Assembly: GCA_963693365.1 (NCBI GenBank)
Contig: CAVNZM010000008.1
Location: 5,704,001-5,768,000 of the forward strand
Reading direction: 5' to 3'
DNA length: 64,000 nucleotides
Source of the DNA: Amoebidium appalachense
Taxonomy: Eukaryota; Ichthyosporea
Positions 1 through 23,558 of the stretch are shown here, in pieces. Both the position numbers and the translations under genes were made by a program. Below the pieces are notes generated by a model. The model did no database searches. It had not been told where the DNA came from and saw only the letters and a program-made list of their open reading frames with translations. The number at the start of each line of letters is the position of its first letter. Position 1 is the stretch's first letter.

Positions 1-797
1 TGTAATCGTGTTGTATCGGCTCTAATCGTGTATTGTAATATCGATTAGAATATTTATATGTGTGTACACGGATCCACCCACTTAGGGAGAGACGTGTACA
101 TGTTCGTGTGTACATAAATATCTCTGTTTATAGTTATGCTATTACTATCTTGTTTGTTGATCTGTGCTCTCTTTTCCTTCCTCTTTCTCCTTCCTTATTT
201 TCTTTTCTTTCTCTCTTTGTCTTCATGTGTATAATCGTATTTCTTTATATTTCTACTAATATATGTTAGGTAGATTTGTGTTACTTAATACGTGTTCATT
301 GGACGGTAACACACTTAGGCTACACTTAGAATAGCATGTGTGTTTAGACTTCATTAATTTACTTTAGTTTTCATGTGTTGCCGGGCTTTAACCAATCATC
401 AAGGTTAAGTGTGATATGTCTGAGTCTTTGCAGTATGTCATAGGTTAGAACTTCCTTGATGATGACACGAGTTGACCTTAACTAGTGTCTGTGTCCTATC
501 GTGTGCGTCTCCGCGTACCGGATCTCTCTGAAAGCAATTGGTTCTTAGTGATTGGTTTCTATTAGAGATAGATCTGATTTCCGACTGGTCGGAAATCATG
601 TATGGATTGGACTTAGAGGAATTTCAGGTATTTATTCGAAGATCAGAATAAATTCAGTTCAGTTGTGTCTAAACATTGATGTCTGTTGTGTACACTGCTC
701 CGATCGTTCCGTGTTTTGTTGTTGTGTGTGTCTGTGGTGTTTTTACACTGCACCACTGTGTCTCTGCTTTCATCCCAAATACTTATACAATTTTACA
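1..797 (+). repeat. 5' LTR of the copia-type element
   Basis: The sequence is nearly identical to the reverse complement of 36612-36354 plus 31118-30578, and related to 7303-8111. The complete family LTR starts TG and ends CA; here the end is TTTTACA at 797. The first bases are cut by the window edge. No convincing tRNA primer-binding site was recognised just downstream. Confidence 0.85.
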
Positions 798-859
798 GGT
801 TATGCAGCCCTTTTGCACGTTCCCTACACACATCTAGAACTAGCGCTCGTTTTTCAATC

Positions 860-1618
860 ATGGATCCAAACAAAACTGGCGTAAACAAAATCACCATGTG
901 GAAAGGTGAAGGGAAGACTGGTCCCGATAGCAAAACCACCTATTTTCAATGGGAAATCATTTTTCTCGGCATGATGACCGGCACTAAAGGTGTCCGACTC
1001 GTGGATGTTGTACTTGCTGACAACTACGTCCCCCCTACCACCGTCGCGGTTGACGGTGAACCCCCCTTCTATGGCTACGGCACTACTGCGGAACTCAAGG
1101 AGGCCCGCAATTGCCTCCTGCTCCATATGATACAGAACATCGACCCTTCCGTCCTCACCACCGTTGCCCAGTACCGTATTGGCATGGACCCTGAACGGGC
1201 CATGTGGAAATTCCGTCAACACTATCTCCAAGGCAAACCCGATCAGATCCGCATCCTTCACCGTCAGTGGGATGCCTGTGCCCTTCAGCCCGGTGAATCA
1301 TTCACCACCTACCTGAGCCGTCTGCAGACCATCGTGAACCAGCTCCAGTCCCTCCAAGATGAGTCCATTCACTTCACTCGTCTAGCTGAGAAGTTCTTCA
1401 ATGAACTCACCACCAGAGACTACCTCACCCCTGAGTTCAACCGTCTTATCGAAGACTATCACTTCGGTGATAAGCTATTCCCCGACTTCGAGTCCCTCCA
1501 CAACCACGTCAAGGGCATCGAGTTACGTCAAGACCTCAAGATGCAACTCCGGAGCAACCGTGCCCACCGTGCTTCCAAGTCCAGCATGGCATTAAATGCC
1601 AGTGCTCCCCCCCCGTGA
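860..1618 (+). CDS. copia Gag-like protein
   Basis: The 252-residue reading frame starts at the first ATG after the LTR (MDPNKTG...). The body has the helical pattern of copia Gag (UBN2-like): WKFRQHYLQGK, an LHRQWDACALQPGESFTTYLSRL stretch (split here by function, not shown in full) and FFNELTTRDYL. It would form the particle shell in the cytoplasm. It ends in a proline run at a nine-C tract and a TGA, while the pol frame overlaps it by 23 bases in the +1 frame. Upstream in-frame codons exist but lie in the LTR, so ATG 860 is preferred. Confidence 0.8.
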   Translation: MDPNKTGVNKITMWKGEGKTGPDSKTTYFQWEIIFLGMMTGTKGVRLVDVVLADNYVPPTTVAVDGEPPFYGYGTTAELKEARNCLLLHMIQNIDPSVLTTVAQYRIGMDPERAMWKFRQHYLQGKPDQIRILHRQWDACALQPGESFTTYLSRLQTIVNQLQSLQDESIHFTRLAEKFFNELTTRDYLTPEFNRLIEDYHFGDKLFPDFESLHNHVKGIELRQDLKMQLRSNRAHRASKSSMALNASAPPP

Positions 1619-3073
1619 TCTTCCTCGCCGTGACTTACGCAACCGACTTGACCGTACCCCTGGTACGGACCTCCGAACTCGTCTCTCCCGTCAGCACACC
1701 CGATCCCGTTCCCCCCACCGGCCTGCCTTCCGGTCCACGTCTCGTTCCCCCAGTCGTTCCCGTTTCTCGGGTTCCCGTCGTTCTGATTCCCCGGCTCGTT
1801 CTAACACCCCGTCCGTGAAAGAATGCTCCTACTGCCACGAGCCTGATCACACGATCATCGATTGCCCTGAGCCGAAATGCCGTATGTCCAGACACAACCG
1901 TTCCCGTCAAGGCAGTGAGAAATCTGTCTCCTTTGCTTTCTCGGCATACAATGCTAGCTCCGTCCCCGTGTCCTCCGACCCTGCCTGGGATTCCGGGTGC
2001 AACATGACTGTCTGCCCCACCCGTGAGTTCTTCCATGACCTCACTCCCCTTCCGACACCGACTCCCGTTGCTGCCTTCAATGGCACCCCCGTCTTGGCCA
2101 CTCACACCGGCCATATCGTCATCAACACCACCACCGACCATGGCACTGCCACCCTTACCATTGAAGCCTACTACACCCCGTCTGGCCAAGCCTTCCTCAT
2201 TTCAACATCCCAAGCTGCTGCCGAATACATCAAGGGTGATTTGAACGATGCCTCCACTCCGTCATTCCTCTTCGACCGACTCACCGGCCGTCATCTCGTC
2301 AACCTCCGTCTACACAACGGTCTGTATTACTTCAAGGACTACACCATTCAACCACCCACTCGTCCTGTGGCTCTGGCTGCCACTACCAGTGTTCACCCAT
2401 CCATCTGGCACCATCGTCTGGGACAACGTGCTATGACCAGCATCAAGGACATGGTGAAACACGACCTTGTTATTGGTCTCCCCTCCTCTGTCCTCGACTG
2501 TGATGTTCCTGATTGTCATGGCTGCATTATGGGTAAAACCACCAAGGCTCCGTTCAAGGGTGACCGTCCTCACTCCAACATCCCCGGTCATGAATGGCAT
2601 TGGGATTTTTTTGAGCCTACCACAACATCGTACGGAGGTTCCAAGGTTGCTCTCGTTACTGTCTGCCGTGCCTCTGGACTCGTCAAGATCTACCCGATGG
2701 CCGACCGTACCACCACCCTGGACATTCTCACAGCTCACACCAACCTCGTTGCCACCCATGCCCCCTCCAAAGTTGGTGTCTACCACTTCGACTCCGGCTC
2801 TGAGTTCACCTCCAAGGCTACCCGTACTTTTTGCCTCTCCCAGGGCATCAAGGCCAGCTATGCTCCGGTGGACTGCCCTCAACTGAACGGCTATGTTGAA
2901 CGTCGTATGCGGTTCCTCCAAGAGATTGTCCGTTGCCTCCTCCATCAAGTCCAAGATCAGTCTCTGTCCCCCAAACTGTGGGCTGAGGCCCTCCAACATG
3001 CCGCCTACATCATCAACGTCACCCCGTCCACGACTGCCAATGGTCGTACACCATTCGAGGTTTTCTACAGATA
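1596..3073 (+). pseudogene. copia Pol (zinc knuckle, protease, integrase), truncated
   Basis: Domains in order: an arginine/serine-rich linker; a CCHC zinc knuckle (CSYCHEPDHTIIDC, from 1824); a retroviral-type aspartic protease site (DSG at 1989); a GAG-pre-integrase HHCC region (WHHRLG, then CHGCIMGK); and the integrase core with D at 2604, D at 2790 and E at 2898, a DD35E spacing. The frame then enters the pogo terminal repeat and ends at 3137. Reverse transcriptase and RNase H are missing, so it cannot support its own replication. The frame is +1 relative to gag; a programmed shift at the C-run or a homopolymer length error are both possible. Confidence 0.85.
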
Positions 3074-3182
3074 CCGTCCGCCAATAAGAACCACCGCCAA
3101 TAAGAACCACGCCGGCGGCCAAGTACGGTTTTTTTAAGAACCTGCCCCGCGACCATTTTTCGGGTGGTTCTTATTGGCGGAC
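3074..3182. repeat. foldback unit at the 5' end of the pogo-like element
   Basis: The first 109 bases carry the terminal repeat in one orientation at 3074-3095 and in the opposite orientation at 3163-3182. The interval 3135-3182 also matches the 3' terminal 50 bases of the element (7248-7296) in direct orientation. This is either a MITE derivative of the same family inserted at the end, or an end duplication. Confidence 0.7.
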
Positions 3183-3412
3183 TGACTGAAAAATGGTGCT
3201 GGATCATGCATACTCATGCGCCAAAAGTTGGCGCGAAACTCAGCCAACCATCTGCAGGCTGAGCCCGCCGTTTTGTGAGCCGGGTTTTGTTCAAAACACA
3301 CCGTGCCCGGGGCATAGTGTTGCTTTGTTTGTATGTATACTGCGACAGAGGGGCGAAGGGGTTGCAAGGGAAGTTATATGAGTGGGCCAGGGGCCGACAG
3401 GTAGTCACAAAA

Positions 3413-4255
3413 ATGGTGAAGCGCGGGGGCTCAGCTGCTGATAAGGCCCTTCTGATGCTTAAGAACAAGATCGCCAAAGACACTCTCACAATTGCCAATC
3501 TGTCACAAGACTTTTTTGGTGAGGCCGTAAAGGTTCACAGTAAGGTAACGGAGATAACCAACGGAGTAGCACAAGCGACCGTTCATGCAACTGCAGCTAT
3601 TCACAAGGAATTGTCCAAAGTCGACAAAGATCCCCCTTTGCTGCCGGGTCAAACAACCCTCTTCCGCTCGGGCTTCGCAAAGACAATCAAAGTAGGGGTG
3701 AAAACCACAGGTTCAAACACGACGGAGAGTGGGCTTCGGGATATCATTATCTCGGACAATAACGTGGCCGCCGCGACAGCGATCACGGAATCCATCGTCA
3801 AACCTGTGCAGAAAGACGAGTTTCCGTGCCGTGCTGTTGGTTGCCCACGCACATTCCGCTAACAATGGGGCACGGACAACCCACGAGTTACACTTCTGCT
3901 TTTTGTACCAGAAAAGCCAGGGAAAAGTGACAACAGATGGCCTGGGGTCGGTATCTGTAGTCCATACACCAGCCTCGGCCGAAGAGATCGAGCATGCGCG
4001 CGCCCGGCAGGAAAAGATTGCGGCGCAAATTGCACGGGACACACAGGCACTGCAAGAGGGAGTGTTGTTGGATGGGCGAACCAGCAACCGTGGGCAAAGC
4101 TCGCGGACTAGAATGGATCTTGGGGCCAAAGGGTTGGCAATTGAACGCGCTAGGCAGATAATCGCGGAAGGGAACGGGAAAGTTAGCAAATTGGCTGCTA
4201 TCCGGCAGTTTGTGGCTGAGAACGGCACCAAGTATAACTTCGGCACTGTGAAAAA

Positions 4256-4259
<4 letters not shown>
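3413..4259 (+). pseudogene. pogo-like transposase, N-terminal exon (zinc finger and HTH)
   Basis: The ATG at 3413 opens MVKRGGSAADK. About 135 residues on comes CRAVGCPRTF, the start of a C2H2-like finger; its histidines (THELH) lie in another frame after a frameshift near 3855-3862. The second frame continues to a helix-turn-helix-like stretch (AIERARQIIAEGNGKV..., RQFVAENG) that resembles the psq/CENP-B N-terminal HTH of pogo transposases. The coding signal stops at 4255 with a good splice donor (AAA|GTAAG). This exon should join the CENP-B domain at 5208, but the phases do not match, another sign of decay. The zinc finger is my inference from spacing. Confidence 0.55.
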
Positions 4260-5207
<948 letters not shown>

Positions 5208-5600
5208 GGGTGTCTGGCAACGCTTTGCCTAAGTTCCCGGACCTGGAGAAGAAACTCCATCGCCTGTATAAGGAGCGGCGCGCGCGTAAGCTGGCGGTGT
5301 CGGCAAGGTGGCTATATTTAAAAGCCCGCCACATTGCCAAGGAGACGGGGGGGGAGGCACACGCCGAGTTCCAGGCATCCGAGAAGTGGCTGAGAAATTG
5401 GGCTAAACGGTGGAAAGTGTCCTCTCGTAAGCGCTCAAACAGCAAAGCCCTGTCCTTGGAGGAGCGTCTTCCAAAGCTGCAGGCATGGCACCGCCGCCTC
5501 AGCATGTTGGTCAGGTCGCACGTCACACACATGGAGGATGCAGGGAAATGGGGTCGTTACCTGCCCAGGCATCGTATTAGTGCAGACCAGGTCATGCATA
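5208..5600 (+). pseudogene. pogo-like transposase, CENP-B-type DNA-binding domain
   Basis: The frame reads FPDLEKKLHRLYKERRARK, then AVSARWLYLKARHIAKE, a FQASEKWLRNWAKRW core and a basic SSRKRSNSK tail. This matches the Tc5/CENP-B HTH pattern (paired helices ending in a WL..W..R motif). It would bind the transposon ends. The last residues before the C-run (RISADQ) resemble the start of the DDE catalytic domain in pogo transposases, where the first catalytic Asp lies. The frame then enters 5601-5658, a broken C homopolymer, and the catalytic core does not reappear. Confidence 0.7.
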
Positions 5601-5658
5601 CCCCCCCCCCCCCCCCCCCCCCCCCCCATCCCCCCCCCCCCCCCCCCCCCCCCCCCCC
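5601..5658. repeat. C-homopolymer replacing the transposase catalytic core
   Basis: C27, AT, then C29. The coding sequence before and after does not join, and the DDE core (roughly 200 residues in pogo proteins) is missing exactly here. A collapsed or misassembled region is as likely as a real deletion. Confidence 0.8.
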
Positions 5659-5783
5659 GCGCATAAAAAAGAAGCCATCTCTCGCCTGGTGGACCCTTTG
5701 CATCTGACGGTAGCGCATCCGCATTATGGGTTGGGGAGGCTAGCGAGAGAGTTCTTGGAACCCCATGTGGGACGAAATCGGGT

Positions 5784-6431
5784 ATGGAAGCCCTTAAGTG
5801 GCGCGCATTTGAGAAAACCGGCTGCCTCATGACTACACGCCCGGAAGACGACTATAAGATAGAGTTGGAGGGAATGGCAAAGAAGGTGAAATACTCGTTT
5901 GAGCGTCCAGACGGGCCATGCGACCCTACATGGGGGATTTCCGGGGAATGGGATGGAAACAAAGCGGTGGAACAGGAAGAAGAGGAAGGAGAAAGTGACG
6001 GTGAAGATGTGTTTGTGGATGAGCCCGCTGACGCAGAGGAAGTAGTGATAGCAGGTGGGGCCGCGGTTGTTGTGGAGGAAGGTCAGGAAGAAGAGTTGGA
6101 GGAAATGGAAGAGGAGGGATATGATGAGGAGGAACAGCGCTGGGGTGTTCCGGAAGGGTTTAAAGTGGTTGCCTCTTGCCCCCGTTTAGGGAGCAATATG
6201 GTGGGCCAGGTAGTGTTAAGGAGGTTTCCTGTCGTGGGGTGGATGAGGGGGGAGGTGCTGGATAGGGCCACTAAACTAAGAGGCCGTAATTTTAGGGTTA
6301 AATATGAAAATGGTGAGACCATCGAAGAGGCCCTTCTGGACCATAACTATGAGCCAGAGGGTGAAAAGGCTGGGGTGGGTCGTTTCAACATCTGGTGTTT
6401 GCTTGAGCTGTGCAACGGTGATGATATGTAA
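5784..6431 (+). pseudogene. pogo-like transposase C-terminus with acidic linker and Tudor-like domain
   Basis: The frame starts MEALKWRAFEKTGCL, like the segment that follows the DDE domain in pogo/Tigger proteins (an aromatic-F..tG pattern). Then come YKIELEGMAKKVKYSFE, a Glu-rich linker of about 80 residues, and a C-terminal domain with GQVVLRRFPVVGWMRGEV and FRVKYENGETIEE. The last part looks like an SH3-barrel of the Tudor/Agenet type (V.R.F...GW..G.V......F.V.Y.DG), which often reads chromatin marks. That assignment is by pattern only. In another frame upstream, 5680-5815 seems to carry the piece that should precede it, implying a frameshift. Confidence 0.55.
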
Positions 6432-6521
6432 CCACCCACAGATGAACGACAATGCTCTCTCTGGTCTCTCTCTCTTTCTCCTTTTTTTTCATTCTCTCCC
6501 TCCCCCCCCCCCCCCCCCCCT

Positions 6522-6596
<75 letters not shown>

Positions 6597-7175
6597 CCCC
6601 CCCCCCTTTTTATTTTTATTTTAGAGTGGTTTTTTTATTTTATTTTAGAGTGTTTTTTTTTTTAAAAAAAACTGTTTTTTTTTTTTTTTTTTTTTTTTTT
6701 TCTTTTTTTTTTTTTTTCTCCCTCTTTGGGCCCTTTTTTTGGGACAACAGTTCTTGTGTAGGCATCCGTCATGATTCAATAATGGCTGTTTGTTAGGTGT
6801 TCACATGTGCATAGAAATGATTGATGTGGTGACCGTCTGAGATAATGATATGCAGCGTTGCCACTCAGTGTGTGCATCTTCCATGGCCCCGTTGTGGCAA
6901 TATGTAATCCCCCCCCCCCCCCTCCCCCCTCCCCCCCCTCTCTCCCAAACCCCAACCCCAACTTCCCAAAAAACAGACTGGAGGACATCAAAGTTCCCGT
7001 TACATTAGTTGTGCAACTCTAAATTTGTTAAGTTATGTTTGCATGCCCCCCCCCCCCCCCCCCCCCCCCATATGTTACCTTATGCTTGCCCCCCCCCCCC
7101 CCATATGTTACCTTATGCTTGCCCCCCCCCCCCCCCCCCCCCCCCCTCGGAGCCCGGCTGTATGCCGGCTGGCAG

Positions 7176-7210
<35 letters not shown>

Positions 7211-7247
7211 CGCCATTAAGAACCATGATGGCAGCCCCCCAAAAACT
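6432..7247. repeat. homopolymer and (CT)n tail of the pogo-like element
   Basis: No gene seen. Contents: C-runs near 6502-6530, (CT)n near 6533-6588, T-runs near 6651-6717, and C-runs at about 6910-6938, 7046-7069, 7090-7102, 7123-7146 and 7178-7209, two preceded by the repeated phrase TATGTTACCTTATGCTTG. Confidence 0.85.
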
Positions 7248-7276
7248 TAAGAACCTGCCCCGCGACCAACTTTTGG

Positions 7277-7298
7277 GGTGGTTCTTATTGGCGGACGG
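7277..7298. repeat. 3' terminal inverted repeat of the pogo-like element
   Basis: Exact reverse complement of 3074-3095, followed by the TA target duplication at 7299-7300. Confidence 0.85.
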
Positions 7299-7302
7299 TA
7301 TC

Positions 7303-8111
7303 TGTACTTGTAATCGTGTTGTGTCGGCTATATTCGTGTGTTTAGATATCGATTACAGCAACTGATTATAGGTACACGAGTCTACCCAGTGAGGGAGAAA
7401 CGTGTACATGTTATGTGTACATGAATATCTTCGGTTATAACTGTGTTTTCATGTTCGTGTTTTCTGTCCTGCTTTCTTTTCTTTTTTCTCTTTCTTCTTC
7501 TTTCTTTTCTCTTTCTTTCTTCTCTTGTTTCCTTTCACATAATTATATTTCTCTCTCACTAATATACGTTGAGTAGATTTATATTACTCGTTATGTTTTG
7601 ATTGGTAGAAAAACACTTAGGTTACACTTTAGCTTGTCAGGTATGATTCATAGCTTAGTCAACCACTTTTGTTTTGTGTGTTGCCGTACTATATCCAATC
7701 AGTGGACTTAGTCAGAAAATGTCTGAGTCTTTGTAGCCGATGATAGGTTAGAAACATCACCTCTTTCCTCGTTACTCTTCACCTCTTTTCTTTCTTATAG
7801 CTGTGACCTATGGTGTGCGTTCCTGTGTCTCCGGATCTATCCGGGAAATAATCAGTTAATTGTGATTGGTTATTTTAGACATAGATCTGATTTCCGACTG
7901 GTCGGAAATCACGTATGGATTTAACTTAAGGGAATTTCAGGTATTTATTAGCGATCAAAAAATAAATTGAGTTCAGTCGTGTCTAAACATTGATGTCTGT
8001 TGTGTACACTTCTCCGATCGCTCCGTGTTTTGTTGTTGTGTGTGTCTGTGGTGTTTTCACACTGCACCACTGTGTCTCTGCTTACATCCCAAATACTTAT
8101 ACAATTTAACA
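7303..8111 (+). repeat. second copia-family LTR, diverged
   Basis: Begins TGTACTTGTAATCG and ends ACAATTTAACA, the same ends as the other family LTRs, but carries many substitutions relative to 1-797. It is followed by one base and the gap, so whether it is a solo LTR, a 3' LTR or a 5' LTR cannot be told. Confidence 0.8.
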
Positions 8112-8112
8112 A

Positions 8113-8612
8113 NNNNNNNNNNNNNNNNNNNNNNNNNNNNNNNNNNNNNNNNNNNNNNNNNNNNNNNNNNNNNNNNNNNNNNNNNNNNNNNNNNNNNNNN
8201 NNNNNNNNNNNNNNNNNNNNNNNNNNNNNNNNNNNNNNNNNNNNNNNNNNNNNNNNNNNNNNNNNNNNNNNNNNNNNNNNNNNNNNNNNNNNNNNNNNNN
8301 NNNNNNNNNNNNNNNNNNNNNNNNNNNNNNNNNNNNNNNNNNNNNNNNNNNNNNNNNNNNNNNNNNNNNNNNNNNNNNNNNNNNNNNNNNNNNNNNNNNN
8401 NNNNNNNNNNNNNNNNNNNNNNNNNNNNNNNNNNNNNNNNNNNNNNNNNNNNNNNNNNNNNNNNNNNNNNNNNNNNNNNNNNNNNNNNNNNNNNNNNNNN
8501 NNNNNNNNNNNNNNNNNNNNNNNNNNNNNNNNNNNNNNNNNNNNNNNNNNNNNNNNNNNNNNNNNNNNNNNNNNNNNNNNNNNNNNNNNNNNNNNNNNNN
8601 NNNNNNNNNNNN
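8113..8612. other. assembly gap (500 N)
   Basis: Exactly 500 undetermined bases. The size is probably a placeholder. Confidence 0.99.
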
Positions 8613-8616
8613 ACCG

Positions 8617-9579
8617 ATGACTTCTCAAGAGGCCGTCCTTGCCGCCCTCACCGCCATCAGCACCCAGATGGCTGGCGTCCTGGCCGCTCTCACCAACCGC
8701 GGCGCCCCCCGCCGCACCCTCCGCACCCAGGAAGGTTCCCCGGGACTGCATCTCGGCCCTGACCTGGACCTACCTGCCCTGCCCGCGCCCCCCATTACAG
8801 GTGAGAACACTGGCGACATTCAGCCGGGCACACTGCCGCTTCCCCCCGCGGATGTGCTGGCAGATTTGCGCGCCAATCGTTTCGTCGACCTGTACTACTA
8901 GTATAAGTTCACCCCCGCAGCCCTCCTGGCCCCATCCAAGAAAGGCCAGCAGCTGCGCATGGCCGACGACGGCAGCATCGAGGCTTTTCGCAATGACAAA
9001 CCCGTTCCCCTGCGTTCACTCGTCATTTGGATCCAAGCTTGGACCTATTACATGGCCGCCAAGCACCACCTCGACCTCCCCACGGACAAGGACGTACTTT
9101 GGACTCAGCACATCACTCGCCTCAGCACCCGATACCCGTGGGCCCAGATCCACAACTATGACCTGTACGCCCGTACCGTTTCCCACCAGCAGGGTCGGGC
9201 TCCGATCGAGTGTCCCAACCTGCTCGCCCAACTCCACCAGGATCTCTTCCTGCCACCCACTCTGCTCATCCCGGACGCATGTCAGCGCTGTGGCTTCCCC
9301 GACCACCCAAGCGCAGCCTGCCCCATGTACCCCAAGCCCGGCTGTGGTCTTGACGGCTTCAAGCCGCCCCACAAGCCCGGCGGGGGCCAAACCCCAAACC
9401 GCCCTGGCCCGCAACTCGGCTCGGCAAAACCGGCCCGAACCGTGGATCTACCCACGACGCACTGCAGGAATTTCCTCATTAACGGTCGGTCCTGCGCTTA
9501 GCAGCCCTGCCCCTTCTCCCACGTGTGCCCGCTCTGCTCTGGCACACACCCCCGCAAAGACTGCAAGCACAATGCCTAG
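8617..9579 (+). pseudogene. DIRS/Ngaro-like Gag with two in-frame TAG codons
   Basis: One frame runs from ATG 8617 to TAG 9577-9579, interrupted by TAG at 8899 and at 9499. The C-terminus has two Cys/His motifs: CQRCGFPDHPSAAC, and CRNFLINGRSC followed after the stop by CPFSHVCPLCSGTHPRKDC. The second motif closely matches the zinc-binding tail of Gag-like proteins in tyrosine-recombinase retrotransposons (DIRS/Ngaro group). TAG is an ordinary stop elsewhere in this window (LINE ORF2, the EGF gene), so the internal TAGs are read as decay, not as a changed code. The start may lie in the gap upstream. Confidence 0.55.
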
Positions 9580-10032
9580 TCTATGCACACACACACAGAT
9601 AGAACATAGGGGCTAAGAGCTAGGGCACACGGGTACAAGGAAACGGAGCTCGGGAAAACGGGCCAATAGGGCAGAGTGCAAATTTTCGCAGGCCAACTAC
9701 GGCGCCCGCGCGCGCCAAGAATAAATGTCCCTACACAAAGACGTTATTCTGGCCACTGCACATAATTTTACTCACCCCCCATCCCACGAGCCTCCCCCCC
9801 TGGCGCTCACCTAGCACTCCCTCCCCCCCCCTTCTTCTACCTCTGTGTCCGCCCACACCCCCGCGTGCTCGGGCACCCCTGCACAGGGCCCCGCTGACCT
9901 CCCTGCAAACCCTCCCTTGGGCACAGCTGCCCTACTCTATCCCCCCCGGGGCCCTGCTGCCCCCCCCCCCCCCCCCCGCTCCCGGGACCTCCCCGAGGAT
10001 GCCCCACCCTTGCTAACCACACCTTCCCCCGA
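9580..10032. other. C-rich spacer between Gag and RT fragments
   Basis: GC-rich with C-runs near 9820-9830 and 9960-9977. Broken proline-rich frames are present; I see no separate gene. It probably belongs to the same decayed retroelement. Confidence 0.5.
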
Positions 10033-10401
10033 GGCTCAGACCCGGAGGCCCGCCCGCTTCCCCAGCACCACATTGACACCTCCCGCCTCCGGGAGCTGCT
10101 GGCATCATACCCAGACCAATCATTCGCCGCGCAGCTCCTCCACGATGTCGAATTCGGTGTCGACATCGGCCACCGCGTCCCCTCCACCTCTCGGGTGGGC
10201 CCCAATCTGCCCACCACCCCGGCTGCTGCTGCCGCTATCACGGCGGATATTGCCAACGAAGTCGCCCTCGGTCACCTGCGCGGCCCCCTCTCACCGGACC
10301 AATTCTTCGCCGAGTTTCCGGTCCACCGTTCCTCCCCGATCGGCGCCGTTACTAAAAAAGGGAACCCCCCCAAGTACCGTCGAATCCACCACCTCTCATG
10401 T
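10033..10401 (+). pseudogene. DIRS/Ngaro-like reverse transcriptase, N-terminal fragment
   Basis: The frame reads LRELLASYPDQSFAAQLL, a glycine-poor linker, NLPTTPAAAAAITADIANEV, GHLRGPLSPDQFF, then SPIGAVTKKGNPPKYRRIHH. This is the N-terminal signature of DIRS/Ngaro-type reverse transcriptases (kEV..G...GP, sPiG.v.Kk, R.IhhLS). It stops right after HHLS, where a repeat starting ACGTCCCGGAG begins. No catalytic YxDD motif remains. Confidence 0.6.
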
Positions 10402-10953
10402 ACGTCCCGGAGTAGTTTTTCATAGACACAACACAAACTGAAAAGATCTTACCTAATGTAGATACTACGTACTACATACAACACCTGCATGCAACAATCT
10501 CCCACAGGTATTCATTGTTACCCCAATGCTGCTGCCCCCCCCCCCCCCCCCCCTCCCCCCCCCCTCCTTCCTCCCCTCACCACCTTCCCCTTTCTCCTTC
10601 CCCCCATTCCCCTCCGGGCATCCCCCTCCTCTCCTTCCCACCAACGAAAAGGTCTGCTGCCGTCTGACCACGTGACCCGTTCTTATTTTATTTTATTTAC
10701 TTTTTCTTTTCGTTTCTTTTCTTTCTTTTTTTTTTTTTTTTGTTGGGGGGGGGGGGGGGGGGGGGGGGGGAGAAGGGGAAGAGAAAGAAAAACCAAGATT
10801 AGGCGCAAAAAAAGTTTTTTGGGCACAAGGACATCACGGATCAATAAATTGATGACTGGGGGCTTGCAGTGGTTTACAACCATTGCAGGTTCACTTTCAT
10901 CCAAGGGGATGTCCCCCTAGAGGCAACACACGTCCCGGAGTAGTTTTTCATAG
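10402..10953. repeat. 552-bp interval bounded by a 24-bp direct repeat
   Basis: The same 24 bases (ACGTCCCGGAGTAGTTTTTC...) occur at 10402-10425 and 10930-10953. The right part, 10819-10953, is about 90% identical to the reverse complement of 26822-26961. The left interior (10433-10470) also recurs at 36685-36727. Inside are C-runs (10536-10562) and a T-run followed by a G-run (10726-10770). Confidence 0.75.
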
Positions 10954-11227
10954 ATTTACACATTTCATGATTCAATAGTATTTATAATCAATCATATGAT
11001 TTAGTACTGTGTCCTCATTTAAGGGGAAGATGTGCTTCCCGTGCCACGACAGGTCAACACACGTCACCCACCGCAAGTTTGCGCTAAACTTTGGTGTGGT
11101 TGCTATCAAGATACACCTTCTCTCAGACTGCCTCAAAACACAAACATTCAGGCACCAGTGATTGAATCGCAATACCATAGGCCCTTAAAATCAATCGAAT
11201 CAAAGAGCCACCAAAGTGTCTGCCAGC

Positions 11228-23558
<12,331 letters not shown>

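Larger units (their letters stand above)
1..3073 (+). mobile_element. Ty1/copia-type LTR retrotransposon, 5' portion
   Basis: The element reads LTR, gag, zinc knuckle, aspartic protease, pre-integrase and integrase core in that order. Integrase before reverse transcriptase is the copia order. The reverse transcriptase and RNase H are absent because a pogo-like transposon begins at 3074, just after the integrase. The window opens about 8 bases inside the 5' LTR, judged against the more complete reverse copy that ends at 36612. Beyond the pogo element lies another LTR (7303-8111), but it is visibly diverged from this one, so it may not be the partner LTR. The copy looks non-autonomous. Confidence 0.88.

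Noticed and set aside
686-859. N-terminal extension of copia Gag
   Set aside because: It lies in the LTR and lacks an ATG in good context; ATG 860 begins the conserved protein.
854-3207. Several minus-strand frames opposite gag and pol
   Set aside because: They mirror the codon bias of the plus-strand element and have no family features.
8617-9579. Stop-codon reassignment (TAG read as an amino acid)
   Set aside because: LINE ORF2 and the 15-exon gene end in TAG at sensible places, so decay or readthrough is the simpler view.
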